Source: an uncultured Flavobacteriaceae bacterium (GTDB lineage: Bacteria; Bacteroidota; Bacteroidia; Flavobacteriales; Flavobacteriaceae). From it: 64,000 bases of DNA. This document shows, piece by piece, positions 41,072-49,434 of this stretch. Position 1 is the stretch's first letter. Every line of letters begins with the position of its first letter. Made by a program: the position numbers and the translations under genes. The notes under the pieces were generated by a model that did not search any database, was not told the origin of the DNA, and saw only the letters and a list, made by a program, of their open reading frames with translations. Where the stretch lies: positions 682,001 to 746,000 of the forward strand of contig CANLWG010000001.1 of the NCBI GenBank assembly GCA_947494715.1, in the 5' to 3' direction.

Positions 41072-41200
41072 ATGGAAGAATTGACGTCCAATCCCATGCC
41101 AACGGTTAGTATTCCTTGCCAATTGCGACTATGGATGTTGAATTATTATGGCGGTATTTCCAGTGGATTGGAAAGATTTGGATATACCAAGACAGAATAA
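41072..41200 (+). CDS. Candidate 42-residue ORF in the zwf leader
   Basis: An ORF from ATG 41072 to TAA 41200, 20 bases before the zwf start codon. GGAAAG just before the ATG could act as a ribosome-binding site. The product begins MEELTSNPMPTVSIPCQLRL and has no recognisable domain. It may be a leader peptide that affects zwf translation, a small protein, or chance. Confidence 0.35.
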   Translation: MEELTSNPMPTVSIPCQLRLWMLNYYGGISSGLERFGYTKTE

Positions 41201-41220
41201 ACTAAATGGAGTTTTAAACC

Positions 41221-42753
41221 ATGAACAGAACAGAAAATCAAATGCTTGTAATTTTTGGGGCCTCGGGAGACCTGACCGCACGAAAATTGGTGCCTGCCCT
41301 TTTTAATCTCTATAAGGGAGGACATCTTCCTAAAAATTTTGTGGTACTGGGCGTAAGTCGAAGCAATCTATCGGATGATGCTTTTCGCAAAAAAGTAGTG
41401 ACGGAGAGCAAGTACCTTGCGGACAGGATGGGGACTGAAGGGAAGGATTTTATAAATGCTTTCGCTAACAAATTGTTTTATGAAGATCTAGGAAGCGATT
41501 ATGATACAGACTATGGAGCTCTGGCAAAACGGATAGCGGATTTGAATGTAGAACTCAAAACCGATAACAACTATATCTTTTATCTCTCAACACCTCCCAG
41601 CCTATACGAGATAGTGTCCAAAAACCTGGCGGAACAGGGTCTCAATGATGAATCCCAAGGCTGGAAACGGTTGATCGTTGAAAAACCCTTTGGCTATGAT
41701 CTGCAAAGTGCCCAGGATTTGAACGTGGGACTGCAACAATACTTTAAGGAATCCCAGATATACCGTATTGATCATTATTTAGGTAAGGAAACCGTCCAAA
41801 ACTTATTAGTGACCCGCTTTGCCAACAGCATCTTTGAACCGTTATGGAACCGGAATTACATTAATCATGTGGAAATTACCAATGCGGAAAGTGGCGGAGT
41901 GGAGAAAAGAGGAGGGTATTATGACAAGTCCGGTGCGTTGCGCGATATGTTCCAGAACCATTTGTTGCAGATTGTTTCCTTGGTTATTATGGAGCCGCCC
42001 ATAGGTCCCGATGCCGAGGAAATCAGAAATGAGAAAGTAAAGGCCCTCAAATCCTTACGTATCATGAAGGACGAGGAGACCCTCTATAAGAATACTATAC
42101 GTGCGCAATATGTAGCATCCGAGGTTAACGGTGAGAAAGTAATGGGATACCGGGAAGAGGAGGGGGTGGATCCGGAATCTACCACAGAGACCTATGCGGC
42201 AATTAAATTCTTTGTGGATAATTGGCGTTGGGCCGATGTACCCTTTTATGTGCGTACGGCCAAACGTATGCCTACCAAGGTTACCGAGGTGGTCATTCAT
42301 TTTAAAACACCCCATCATCAGATTTTTAAGGATTCCGGGGTATTTAACAAGGACAACAAATTGATTATTCGTATTCAGCCCGATGAAGGCATGTTGATAA
42401 AATTTGGGGTAAAGGTACCCGGACAGGGTTTTAAGGTAGAACGGGCTAATTTGGATTTTTACTACTCCAATTTGGTGGAAAACCATGTGATGGAGGCGTA
42501 CGAACGCCTACTCCTGGATGCCATGCAAGGGGATGCCACCTTATATGCACGTGCCGATGAGGTAGAAGCAGCCTGGGAATTTGTAGACCCTATTTTGAAC
42601 TATTGGAAGAATGGAAAAGACGTACGTACCTATGGATATTCCGCCGGGGTATGGGGGCCGACCAATGCGGACGAGCTGATTGATGGCGTAGGCATGTGGC
42701 GCAATCCAAGCGAAAATTTGGCCGATGATCCAGGGTTCTGTGTGATATGTTAG
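41221..42753 (+). CDS. zwf: Glucose-6-phosphate 1-dehydrogenase
   Basis: A 510-residue enzyme of the first step of the oxidative pentose phosphate pathway. The NADP-binding segment is VIFGASGDLTARKLVPALFN, and the catalytic motif RIDHYLGKETVQNLLVTRFA holds the active-site histidine region. Later VEKPFGYDL and the FYVRTAKRMPTKVTEVVIHF block are typical of the family. Length matches family members. The next gene, pgl, starts 116 bases later; the gap is mostly a heptanucleotide array whose first bases adjoin the TAG stop codon. Confidence 0.97.
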   Translation: MNRTENQMLVIFGASGDLTARKLVPALFNLYKGGHLPKNFVVLGVSRSNLSDDAFRKKVVTESKYLADRMGTEGKDFINAFANKLFYEDLGSDYDTDYGALAKRIADLNVELKTDNNYIFYLSTPPSLYEIVSKNLAEQGLNDESQGWKRLIVEKPFGYDLQSAQDLNVGLQQYFKESQIYRIDHYLGKETVQNLLVTRFANSIFEPLWNRNYINHVEITNAESGGVEKRGGYYDKSGALRDMFQNHLLQIVSLVIMEPPIGPDAEEIRNEKVKALKSLRIMKDEETLYKNTIRAQYVASEVNGEKVMGYREEEGVDPESTTETYAAIKFFVDNWRWADVPFYVRTAKRMPTKVTEVVIHFKTPHHQIFKDSGVFNKDNKLIIRIQPDEGMLIKFGVKVPGQGFKVERANLDFYYSNLVENHVMEAYERLLLDAMQGDATLYARADEVEAAWEFVDPILNYWKNGKDVRTYGYSAGVWGPTNADELIDGVGMWRNPSENLADDPGFCVIC

Positions 42754-42837
42754 ATGTCAGATGTCAGATGTCAGATGTCCGATGTTGGATGTCAGATGTC
42801 AGATGTTGGTTGATGGTTGTCGGTTGTTGGTTCGTGG
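42754..42837 (+). repeat. Heptanucleotide tandem array (ATGTCAG-type), about 12 units
   Basis: Units of 7 bases run without interruption: ATGTCAG three times, ATGTCCG, ATGTTGG, ATGTCAG twice, ATGTTGG, then TTGATGG, TTGTCGG, TTGTTGG and TTCGTGG. The 5' units are nearly perfect and the 3' units decayed. The array sits between the zwf stop and the pgl start. Confidence 0.8.
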
Positions 42838-42869
42838 AAAGGGTGAATAGGCATTGAATAAAGTTTTGT

Positions 42870-43595
42870 ATGAAAATCAATATTTATAAGGATAAGGACG
42901 AAGTTGCTCAAAAGTTTTCCGAGTTCTTTGCGGATTCGGTACAGGGAAAGGAAGTCTTTCATGTAGCTCTGTCCGGGGGAAGTACACCAAAAGTGGTTTT
43001 TGATGTTTTAGCCTCGGATTTCAAGGATACAATCGATTGGTCAAAAATTCATTTTTACTGGGGGGATGAACGTTGTGTTCCACCCACCGATGACCAAAGC
43101 AATTACAAAATGACCGTGGAACACCTTTTTTCTAAGATTGAGGTTCCCAAGGAAAATATCCATCGGATTTTAGGTGAGGCCGAGCCACTACGAGAGGCTT
43201 ATAGATATGCCAATCTTTTGGAAATCAATTTGGACAGGGTAAAGGACATACCTCAATTCGATCTGATTATTTTAGGTATGGGTGATGATGGGCATACGGC
43301 TTCCATATTCCCACATGAAATCGGCCTTTGGGATGCCACGGAACACTGTGTAGTGGCGACACATCCAGAATCTGGACAAAAAAGGATTACGATTACAGGC
43401 CAGGTAATCAATGCCTCTAAGGAAGTCATTTTTTTGGTTACCGGGGATAGTAAAGCCGAAAAGGTACGGGAAATCATCCAAAAAGAAAGAGATTACAAAA
43501 GGTATCCGGCAAGTTTGGTAGCCCCGACTTCAGGAAACCTAACATGGTTTTTAGATCAGGCCGCTGCCGAGGGAATTAGCCCAGATCAATCTTGA
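42870..43595 (+). CDS. pgl: 6-phosphogluconolactonase
   Basis: A 241-residue lactonase that hydrolyses 6-phosphogluconolactone, the second step of the pathway between zwf and gndA. The phosphate-binding loop VALSGGSTPKVVFDVL, the WSKIHFYWGDERCVPPTDDQ block and the catalytic histidine motif GMGDDGHTASIFPHE identify it. It follows zwf on the same strand across the repeat array. Its last 20 bases overlap the 3' end of the convergent thioesterase gene. Confidence 0.96.
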   Translation: MKINIYKDKDEVAQKFSEFFADSVQGKEVFHVALSGGSTPKVVFDVLASDFKDTIDWSKIHFYWGDERCVPPTDDQSNYKMTVEHLFSKIEVPKENIHRILGEAEPLREAYRYANLLEINLDRVKDIPQFDLIILGMGDDGHTASIFPHEIGLWDATEHCVVATHPESGQKRITITGQVINASKEVIFLVTGDSKAEKVREIIQKERDYKRYPASLVAPTSGNLTWFLDQAAAEGISPDQS

Positions 43596-44121
43596 TGTTT
43601 TCTCCTTTGAGTAACCCAAGGTGCTCTTTGGGGGTAAAAGTGGTTTCGTCAAACTTGGTATCGCGCTGAAAAGCCTCTTCCTTACGGATCTTGCTTCGGG
43701 CAAAACGCCGAATACCTTGTTCACCCTGTATAATCAATCCCGGTATGGGTACACTTTTTCCGTTTTCATCCTTGGCTACCATGGTAAAATAGGATGAATT
43801 GCAATGTTTTCTTTTCCCGGTAGTTATGTTTTCGGATTCCACCCGAACGCCCACGACCATAGAGGTCCTTCCCGTATAATTTATGGAGGCTTTTAAGGTA
43901 ACCAATTCACCGACTTCTATAGGGCTCAAAAAATCTACCCGGTTCACGGAGGCGGTAACACAATACCTTTGCGAATGTTTGGAGGCACAGGCAAAGGCGA
44001 TTTGGTCCATAAGATTCAAAATGTGGCCGCCATGTATTTTTCCTCCAAAATTAGAGTGGGAGGGGAGCATCAATTCCGTAATGGATACTTGGGATTCATG
44101 GGCAGTTTTAAATAGTTTCAT
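43576..44121 (-). CDS. Acyl-CoA thioesterase (hot-dog fold)
   Basis: A 181-residue hot-dog-fold thioesterase. The conserved block is SNFGGKIHGGHILNLMDQIA, giving the catalytic Asp and glycine turn. The strands VTASVNRVDFLSPIEVGELV and TSMVVGVRVESENITTGKRK follow. It hydrolyses acyl-CoA thioesters, probably as a hexamer as in the YciA/BACH group. The ATG at 44121 is preferred over 44154. It overlaps the convergent pgl gene by 20 bases at the 3' end. Confidence 0.85.
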   Translation of the reverse strand: MKLFKTAHESQVSITELMLPSHSNFGGKIHGGHILNLMDQIAFACASKHSQRYCVTASVNRVDFLSPIEVGELVTLKASINYTGRTSMVVGVRVESENITTGKRKHCNSSYFTMVAKDENGKSVPIPGLIIQGEQGIRRFARSKIRKEEAFQRDTKFDETTFTPKEHLGLLKGENIKIDLG

Positions 44122-44144
44122 GGTCAAGTTCAAGTTAGCAATAC

Positions 44145-44519
44145 CTAATTCCATTTAGTTTCTAAAATGTGGGGATTGCTCTTCCTGTACTTCGGTAATG
44201 AAATATTTCGAGTCGCCCAGCCAAAAAAGGTGGCAAAACGTTCTACATAAGTCACTTTAACATACCTGCCTTGGAAGTCCTTTAATTGTTGGATCACTTT
44301 CTCTTCCTTGTCCAAAACCGAAAAGGAAAAAATCTGCGCACCTGACATGCCTTGACTTATCTCTCCCTCCCAAGTTTTGACCAATACGCCCTTATTGCTG
44401 AACTTAATCAGTTCCCCCGAACGATAGCCTTGACTATAAGGAACGAAATAAATAAAGGCATAGACGAGCAAAAAAAGTGCTACTATGGTACCAAGGGTTA
44501 TGAACAGTGCTTTTTTCAT
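44145..44519 (-). CDS. Single-pass membrane protein, unknown function
   Basis: A 124-residue protein with one N-terminal transmembrane helix (LFITLGTIVALFLLVYAFIY) and a beta-rich periplasmic domain. The domain contains YSQGYRSGELIKFSNKGVLV and KTWEGEISQG, features I associate with a conserved flavobacterial protein often labelled 6-phosphogluconate dehydrogenase, a label that is probably carried over from gene neighbourhood. No catalytic motif is seen. It lies 23 bases upstream of the thioesterase start on the same strand. Confidence 0.6.
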   Translation of the reverse strand: MKKALFITLGTIVALFLLVYAFIYFVPYSQGYRSGELIKFSNKGVLVKTWEGEISQGMSGAQIFSFSVLDKEEKVIQQLKDFQGRYVKVTYVERFATFFGWATRNISLPKYRKSNPHILETKWN

Positions 44520-44608
44520 GGGTAAAGTTCAAATACAAATACAAATTCAAGTATCAAGTTTAAAGGAAGTTTATGAGTTTTGTCTATTATCCATCTATTT
44601 TTTTTCTT

Positions 44609-45961
44609 CTAGTTCTCAAGCCCCGAATTTAACTCTTCTTCCAGACTGCCCTCCTGGGCCCTTTTTAAGATCGGTTCCGGGATGGACTTTTTGGCCTTGG
44701 CCCCCATTTTCTTTAGTCGTTCTATACTAGTGATAATATTACCCCTGCCTTCTACCAACTTGTTCATTGCACCCTTGTACTCTGTCTTGGCTTCGTCCAT
44801 TTTTTTGCCCACTTTGGTCAGATCTGTTACAAAGCCTTCAAACTTGTCATATAAAGCTCCGGCCTGTCTCGCAATTTCCATGGCGTTCCGTTGCTGCTTT
44901 TCATTGTTCCACATACTGTCTATGGTCCGTAATGTTGCCAATAAGGTAGAAGGCGTAACGATAACTATATTTTGTTCGAAGGCCTTGTTGTACAATGAGT
45001 TATCCCGGTTTATTGCAATGGCAAATGCAGGTTCAATGGGAACGAACATCAGCACAAAATCGGGGCTTTCCATTTCATAGAGGTCTTCGTACTTCTTGGC
45101 CGATAATTGGTCTACGTGCTTTCTGAGGGAATTGATGTGATCCTTAAGAAATTTCTCCCGTAGATCGTCTTCCGCATTGATGTATCTTTCATAGTCGGTC
45201 AGTGATACCTTGGAGTCCACGACCATCTTTTTTCCATCGGGAAGATGAATAATTACGTCGGGCAATACTCGGGTACCATCATCTAATGTAAAACTCTGTT
45301 GGACGGAATATTCCCTGTCCTTTTCCAGGCCCGATTTTTCCAATACCCGTTCCAAGACCAATTCGCCCCAATTGCCCTGCATTTTGCTATCACCCTTCAA
45401 AGCCTTGGTCAAGTTCTCGGCCTCTTGTGTAATCTTAAGATTTTGATTTTGGAGGTTCAACAATTGCTCCTTTAGGGCAGAGTGTATACTGATGTTCTCC
45501 TTTTGACTTTCTTCCACTTTTTTCTCAAAGAGTTGGATTTTTTCCTGTAAGGGATTAAGGATGGTCTTAATATTTTTTTGATTCTGTTCCGTAAACTTCA
45601 GGCTCTTTTCATCCAAGATTTTATTGGCCAGATTTTCAAATTCTTTCGTGAACTTGTCCTGTAATTTTTCAACTTCTTCCTTTTGTTCGGAGTTTTTTGT
45701 TTGGAGGTTTTCCAAATCTGCCTGATACCGAACAATCTGGTTCCCTAAGGCTTCCTTTTCAGACTGAAGTTGTGTCCGGAGTTCCTCAACATTGTTCAAT
45801 CTACCCTCAAGAACGGCAACATTGTTACGCAACTGCTGCTCGCGCTCTTCTAACGCGCTTTGGGTTGATTTTGTTTTTAGGTTTTGAATATAATGGCCCA
45901 ATACATAGCCAAGTCCTGAACATAGCAGCCCGACTACGAGATATATTACGGATTCATTCAT
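44609..45961 (-). CDS. rmuC: DNA recombination protein RmuC
   Basis: A 450-residue protein. It has an N-terminal membrane helix (VIYLVVGLLCSGLGYVLGHY), a long coiled coil (about residues 25-190) and the RmuC nuclease-like domain. The domain is marked by GNWGELVLERVLEKSGLEKD, KKMVVDSKVSLTDYERYINA and PDFVLMFVPIEPAFAIAI. RmuC limits recombination at short inverted repeats in E. coli; the fold relates to restriction endonuclease-like enzymes. It lies downstream of the B12 importer genes on the same strand, with only 65 bases between. Confidence 0.92.
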   Translation of the reverse strand: MNESVIYLVVGLLCSGLGYVLGHYIQNLKTKSTQSALEEREQQLRNNVAVLEGRLNNVEELRTQLQSEKEALGNQIVRYQADLENLQTKNSEQKEEVEKLQDKFTKEFENLANKILDEKSLKFTEQNQKNIKTILNPLQEKIQLFEKKVEESQKENISIHSALKEQLLNLQNQNLKITQEAENLTKALKGDSKMQGNWGELVLERVLEKSGLEKDREYSVQQSFTLDDGTRVLPDVIIHLPDGKKMVVDSKVSLTDYERYINAEDDLREKFLKDHINSLRKHVDQLSAKKYEDLYEMESPDFVLMFVPIEPAFAIAINRDNSLYNKAFEQNIVIVTPSTLLATLRTIDSMWNNEKQQRNAMEIARQAGALYDKFEGFVTDLTKVGKKMDEAKTEYKGAMNKLVEGRGNIITSIERLKKMGAKAKKSIPEPILKRAQEGSLEEELNSGLEN

Positions 45962-46026
45962 TCTTGTCGCTAATTCTTAAGAGTAAAGATACAGGTTTGA
46001 GCGTTAAAACCTGAAAATTGCGAAAC

Positions 46027-46821
46027 CTACTTTTCTATGCGGAACGAACCGGATCGGGCATCAAAAGTTACTGTATCCGTGGGGAATAATTTCTCGAATG
46101 CCTTTTGCTCGATTAGCTCACAGGGATCTCCAAAGTGGTTTTCCCCCTTTCCCAGAATAAGAATTTTATCGCAAAGTTGGATGGCCATTTCAATTTCATG
46201 GCTTGTAAATAAAACAGTGGTTTGGGTTTTATGGGCAATGGATTTTAACAGTTTTAAAATCTGTACCTTATGATAGAGGTCCAAATGTGAGGTCGGCTCA
46301 TCCAATAGCATCAAGGCGGTTTCTTGGGCCAAGGCACGAGCTATCAAAGCCCTTTGCAACTGGCCATCGCTAAGTTCATAGCACTTTCTATGTTGAAGTT
46401 CGGTCAGTTCCAACACTTTCAACGCTTCTAAAATCTTGGATTTGTCTTTTTGGGTCAATCTGCCGATCCAGTTGGTATAGGGTTGTCTCCCCAAAGCTAC
46501 CAACTCCAGAACCGATAAATTTTTTGAAGCGATGGGTTCGGTAAGTACAATGCTCACCGTGGAAGCCAATTCCAATGTCTGATAGGTATTCAAGGGCTTC
46601 CCCTTCATTCGAATTTCACCAGATAGTTTGGGTTGTACTTTCCCTATGGTCCGTAGCAGTGTAGATTTTCCAATACCATTTACACCAATGATAGCACATA
46701 ATTCCCCTGGATTTAAACCAAAGTCTATGTTCTTGGCTATAAGGATATCCTTTTTTTTGTTCGGATAACCAATAGCTAGGTCTTCGATTTCTAGGGCACT
46801 ATGTTGTACTTCGGATTTAAT
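46027..46821 (-). CDS. btuD: Vitamin B12/iron-type ABC importer ATPase, apparent ATT start
   Basis: A 264-residue ATPase subunit of the FecE/BtuD class. It has Walker A GVNGIGKST, the Q-loop, a modified signature LSDGQLQRALIARAL, Walker B LMLLDEPTSHLD and the H-loop FTSHEIE. The frame is open back to a TAG at 46825-46827, and the first ATG lies after Walker A, so the start must be upstream of it. No ATG, GTG, TTG or CTG occurs between; ATT at 46819-46821 (I-K-S-E-V) aligns with where homologues have MKxxx. The permease gene lies 92 bases upstream on the same strand. B12 as substrate is inferred from the riboswitch-controlled neighbours. Confidence 0.82.
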   Translation of the reverse strand: MKSEVQHSALEIEDLAIGYPNKKKDILIAKNIDFGLNPGELCAIIGVNGIGKSTLLRTIGKVQPKLSGEIRMKGKPLNTYQTLELASTVSIVLTEPIASKNLSVLELVALGRQPYTNWIGRLTQKDKSKILEALKVLELTELQHRKCYELSDGQLQRALIARALAQETALMLLDEPTSHLDLYHKVQILKLLKSIAHKTQTTVLFTSHEIEMAIQLCDKILILGKGENHFGDPCELIEQKAFEKLFPTDTVTFDARSGSFRIEK

Positions 46822-46913
46822 AGTCTACGATTTGTTTTGTAAAGGTAAAAAGTTAAGTAGTGAAAGGTCCATAGGTTTGTGTTTTCGTCAAGGTATTATT
46901 TCATACTTCGGTT

Positions 46914-47945
46914 TTAGAAAATCATTTTCCGTTTTCTTACCAATAACCAAATTACAACCGGTGCCCCCAAAATACTGGTGATGGCATTAATGGGCAGGAC
47001 ACTGGCAGAGTTTGGCACTTGGGCCACGGTATCGCATAACAACATCAGGATGCCCCCGTACACTAGAACTGCTGGAAGGAGAACCTTATGGTCGGTGGTA
47101 TTAAAGATTTGTCTGGTCAAATGAGGGACGGCCAGACCTACAAAAGCAATGGGTCCGGCAAAGGCGGTTACCCCCCCGGCCAATAATCCAGCGGCAACAA
47201 TGATACTATATCGGGATTTCTTCATATTGATTCCAAGACTTTGAGCATATTTTTCACCTAGCAATAGGGCGTTCAAGGATTTGATGGATGCTATACTCAA
47301 TACGATTCCTATCAAGATTATTCCAAACAAGAGCAACAATTGGGCCCAGGAAAGGTTTCCAACGCTCCCAAAGGACCAATAGATATACTGCTGTAATTTT
47401 TCTGCATCGGAAAAATAAGACAGCACACTTACAATAGCGGCCGTGATGCTCCCGAACATCAAGCCTATGATCAAAAGGGCCAAGGTATCCTTAACGCGTA
47501 CGGCAACGACCATGACAATGAGCAACACCAAGAAACTTCCCAAGCTGGCGGCTATGGCCAAGGATACATCGTTTACGAATCCGAAGGCTATCAATCCTGG
47601 AAAAAGGGAAATACCCATAATCAACAAGGCCGCTCCCAGGCTTGCCCCAGAACTAATGCCTAGGACGAAAGGGCCCGCCAAGGGATTTCTGAAAAGCGTC
47701 TGCATCAATAATCCACTTAGCGAAAGCCCGCTACCTACCAAAAGCGCGGTAAAGGCCTTGGGCACCCTGTAATTCCAAATGATATAGCTCCATGAATCAT
47801 TTTGAACCGGATAGCCTAGAAGCGATTTTAAAGTGGCCGAGAACGGGATGGATACGGAACCCAAACTAATATTAAGTCCAAAACAAAGGACCAATGCCAG
47901 GGTCAATATTAAAAATGAGATGTTATATGAGTCGTTTCGTTTCAA
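46914..47945 (-). CDS. btuC: Vitamin B12-type ABC importer permease (FecCD family)
   Basis: A 343-residue permease with about ten predicted helices. The family motifs are GYPVQNDSWSYIIWNYRVPK near the start, NPLAGPFVLGISSGASLGAA, and AGPIAFVGLAVPHLTRQIFN, the last being the coupling helix for the ATPase. It is translated from TTG 47945, directly behind the TAA of the btuF gene and in the same frame. It forms the membrane channel that passes cobalamin from BtuF to the cytoplasm. Iron-siderophore transport is the alternative, but locus context favours B12. Confidence 0.87.
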   Translation of the reverse strand: MKRNDSYNISFLILTLALVLCFGLNISLGSVSIPFSATLKSLLGYPVQNDSWSYIIWNYRVPKAFTALLVGSGLSLSGLLMQTLFRNPLAGPFVLGISSGASLGAALLIMGISLFPGLIAFGFVNDVSLAIAASLGSFLVLLIVMVVAVRVKDTLALLIIGLMFGSITAAIVSVLSYFSDAEKLQQYIYWSFGSVGNLSWAQLLLLFGIILIGIVLSIASIKSLNALLLGEKYAQSLGINMKKSRYSIIVAAGLLAGGVTAFAGPIAFVGLAVPHLTRQIFNTTDHKVLLPAVLVYGGILMLLCDTVAQVPNSASVLPINAITSILGAPVVIWLLVRKRKMIF

Positions 47946-49091
47946 TTACTCCAAAGGCTTAAAAAAGAAAAGTTGGTGATCGGGCAAGAGTTCCGGATGA
48001 AAAATATGGATAAGGTCCTTTAAAACCAAATCGGGCCGCTGAGGGGCCAGTTCGTAATATATCAGTCCTCCGGTATCTCCCTTTGAAATGGTATTGGAGT
48101 AGATATTTCGATTTTTATAAGCATCAAATTGTAGATAATGTTGGTTGGCCTGTTTCAGTTCATCATATGAAGTAATCATTGAAGGGTTTAGCCAGAACCC
48201 TGCATTCTGTGCCTTTTCCAACACACTCTCTATACTTAAGGAAAGACTTCCAGTCTCCTTTGTGTCGGACCAAAGATAATTGGTCCGGGCATCTTTCAAA
48301 AATTGGGCCATCCAACTATTCCCGCCAGCTACGTACCAAACATCTTTGTAGAGGCCTCCCGTTACTACTGTAGGTCTGCCGTTGGCCTCTTCAGCCAAGG
48401 TCTTGGTTGTATTATAGGACTTTTTAATTGCCCTAAATAGGCTGTCCGCCTTAGCTTCCTTTTGAAAAAACGGGGCAAAGAACTTAATCCATTCTGCTTT
48501 TCCCAAAGGTGTTTCTTCAGTCCAATCCCCATTGTATACTACAGGAATATTTGACCTTTGCAGCGTTTCATAGGCTCTATTTTGATTACTGATGCCAAAC
48601 CCTACTATGACATCCGGATTCAAGGCAATCGCCATTTCTGTATTGATGTCCTCATTGTTTCCAAGTTCTTCAACAAGGCCCTTATCAATCCGCTCTCTCG
48701 TATTTTTAGAGGATATATAGGCTGTGTTTGGAAACCCTACCAATTTATCCGTAACACCCAAGGCTTCCAATGCCGGAATATGTGTAGTGGATGTTACTAT
48801 AATCCGTTCTACCGGTATGGTGACTATGGCATCGTATTCATCCTTGTTCAAGGTTGTATGTGCCAATATTTCTTTGGGAACCAAGGCATAGGTATACCCC
48901 ATTTCTGCATTGGGCCAGGGCGAAGTTATGTGTATGGTCGTAATCCCCGAACGGTTTTTTTCAATCGAAAAACCTTTGGCATGGGATAGTTCAGTTTGTT
49001 CCGAAGGAGATTCTGGTGGGAGTGCTCCTTTTTTTTCTGATTTACAGGCCAATACAAAAACAAGGAGCACAACAAAGATTGTTTTTCTCAA
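47946..49091 (-). CDS. btuF: Periplasmic B12-binding lipoprotein of the ABC importer
   Basis: A 381-residue substrate-binding protein of the helical-backbone metal-receptor (BtuF/FhuD-like) family. A lipobox (VFVLAC) anchors it to a membrane. The two lobes are visible from VERIIVTSTTHIPALEALGV, DKLVGFPNTAYIS and INTEMAIALNPDVIVGFG to the C-terminal lobe. The start is TTG 49091, since TGA lies two codons upstream and the only nearby ATG is in another frame. It feeds the BtuC permease encoded next, separated by one stop codon. Confidence 0.82.
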   Translation of the reverse strand: MRKTIFVVLLVFVLACKSEKKGALPPESPSEQTELSHAKGFSIEKNRSGITTIHITSPWPNAEMGYTYALVPKEILAHTTLNKDEYDAIVTIPVERIIVTSTTHIPALEALGVTDKLVGFPNTAYISSKNTRERIDKGLVEELGNNEDINTEMAIALNPDVIVGFGISNQNRAYETLQRSNIPVVYNGDWTEETPLGKAEWIKFFAPFFQKEAKADSLFRAIKKSYNTTKTLAEEANGRPTVVTGGLYKDVWYVAGGNSWMAQFLKDARTNYLWSDTKETGSLSLSIESVLEKAQNAGFWLNPSMITSYDELKQANQHYLQFDAYKNRNIYSNTISKGDTGGLIYYELAPQRPDLVLKDLIHIFHPELLPDHQLFFFKPLE

Positions 49092-49163
49092 AGGGAATCA
49101 TTTTTTGTTCACCTCAAAAGTAGTATTATTTAATTTTTTGCCTAAAAGATTAAACAAAATGTT

Positions 49164-49171
49164 TACTTTCG
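49164..49171 (+). promoter_or_regulatory. Candidate -7 box upstream of the cobalamin riboswitch
   Basis: TACTTTCG has one mismatch to TAnnTTTG. It lies just before the riboswitch P1 stem, where a transcript would be expected to begin. Confidence 0.4.
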
Positions 49172-49175
49172 TCCT

Positions 49176-49394
49176 GAATATTGGTTCTTATTGTTTTCAA
49201 GACAATCTGATTAAAAGGGAATCCAGTGAAAATCTGGAACTGTTCCCGCAACTGTAAGCTTATGCCGGACGCATTCCGGCACCTCTAGATAGAGGATGTT
49301 GTTTTCTACCAAAGCCACTGTTCGCATTGAAACAAATTCAGTGTAAATGGGAAGGCCAAACAACATAAAGCAAGTCAGGAGACCTGCCAAATTC
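49176..49394 (+). promoter_or_regulatory. Cobalamin (B12) riboswitch
   Basis: All conserved blocks of the class are present in order: AAAGGGAATCCAGTGAAAAT (from 49214), GGAACTGTTCCCGCAACTGT, AGCCACTG (49313-49320), GGGAAGGCC (49349-49357), and a perfect B12 box AAGTCAGGAGACCTGCC (49372-49388). P1 pairs 49176-49184 with 49387-49394 around one bulged base. A GCCGGA/TCCGGC stem lies between the core blocks. No terminator follows before the btuB start, so control is probably at translation. It represses B12 receptor expression when adenosylcobalamin is plentiful. Confidence 0.95.
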
Positions 49395-49434
49395 AAATAA
49401 GTCATGTTAAACTTTCGGGATAAAGGTTTAGAGG

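Noticed and set aside
42754-42837. Possible CRISPR or satellite array
   Set aside because: Units are 7 bases and without spacers, so it is a simple tandem repeat.
44145-44519. Annotation as 6-phosphogluconate dehydrogenase
   Set aside because: The 124-residue protein has no Rossmann motif or substrate-binding block; the real gndA is at 39516-40925.
44528-44550. CAAATA-type short repeat upstream of the 44145-44519 gene
   Set aside because: Only about three imperfect units; too short to distinguish from A+T-rich spacer.
49395-49434. Rho-independent terminator as riboswitch expression platform
   Set aside because: No GC stem plus T-run lies between the B12 box and the btuB start; translational control fits better.
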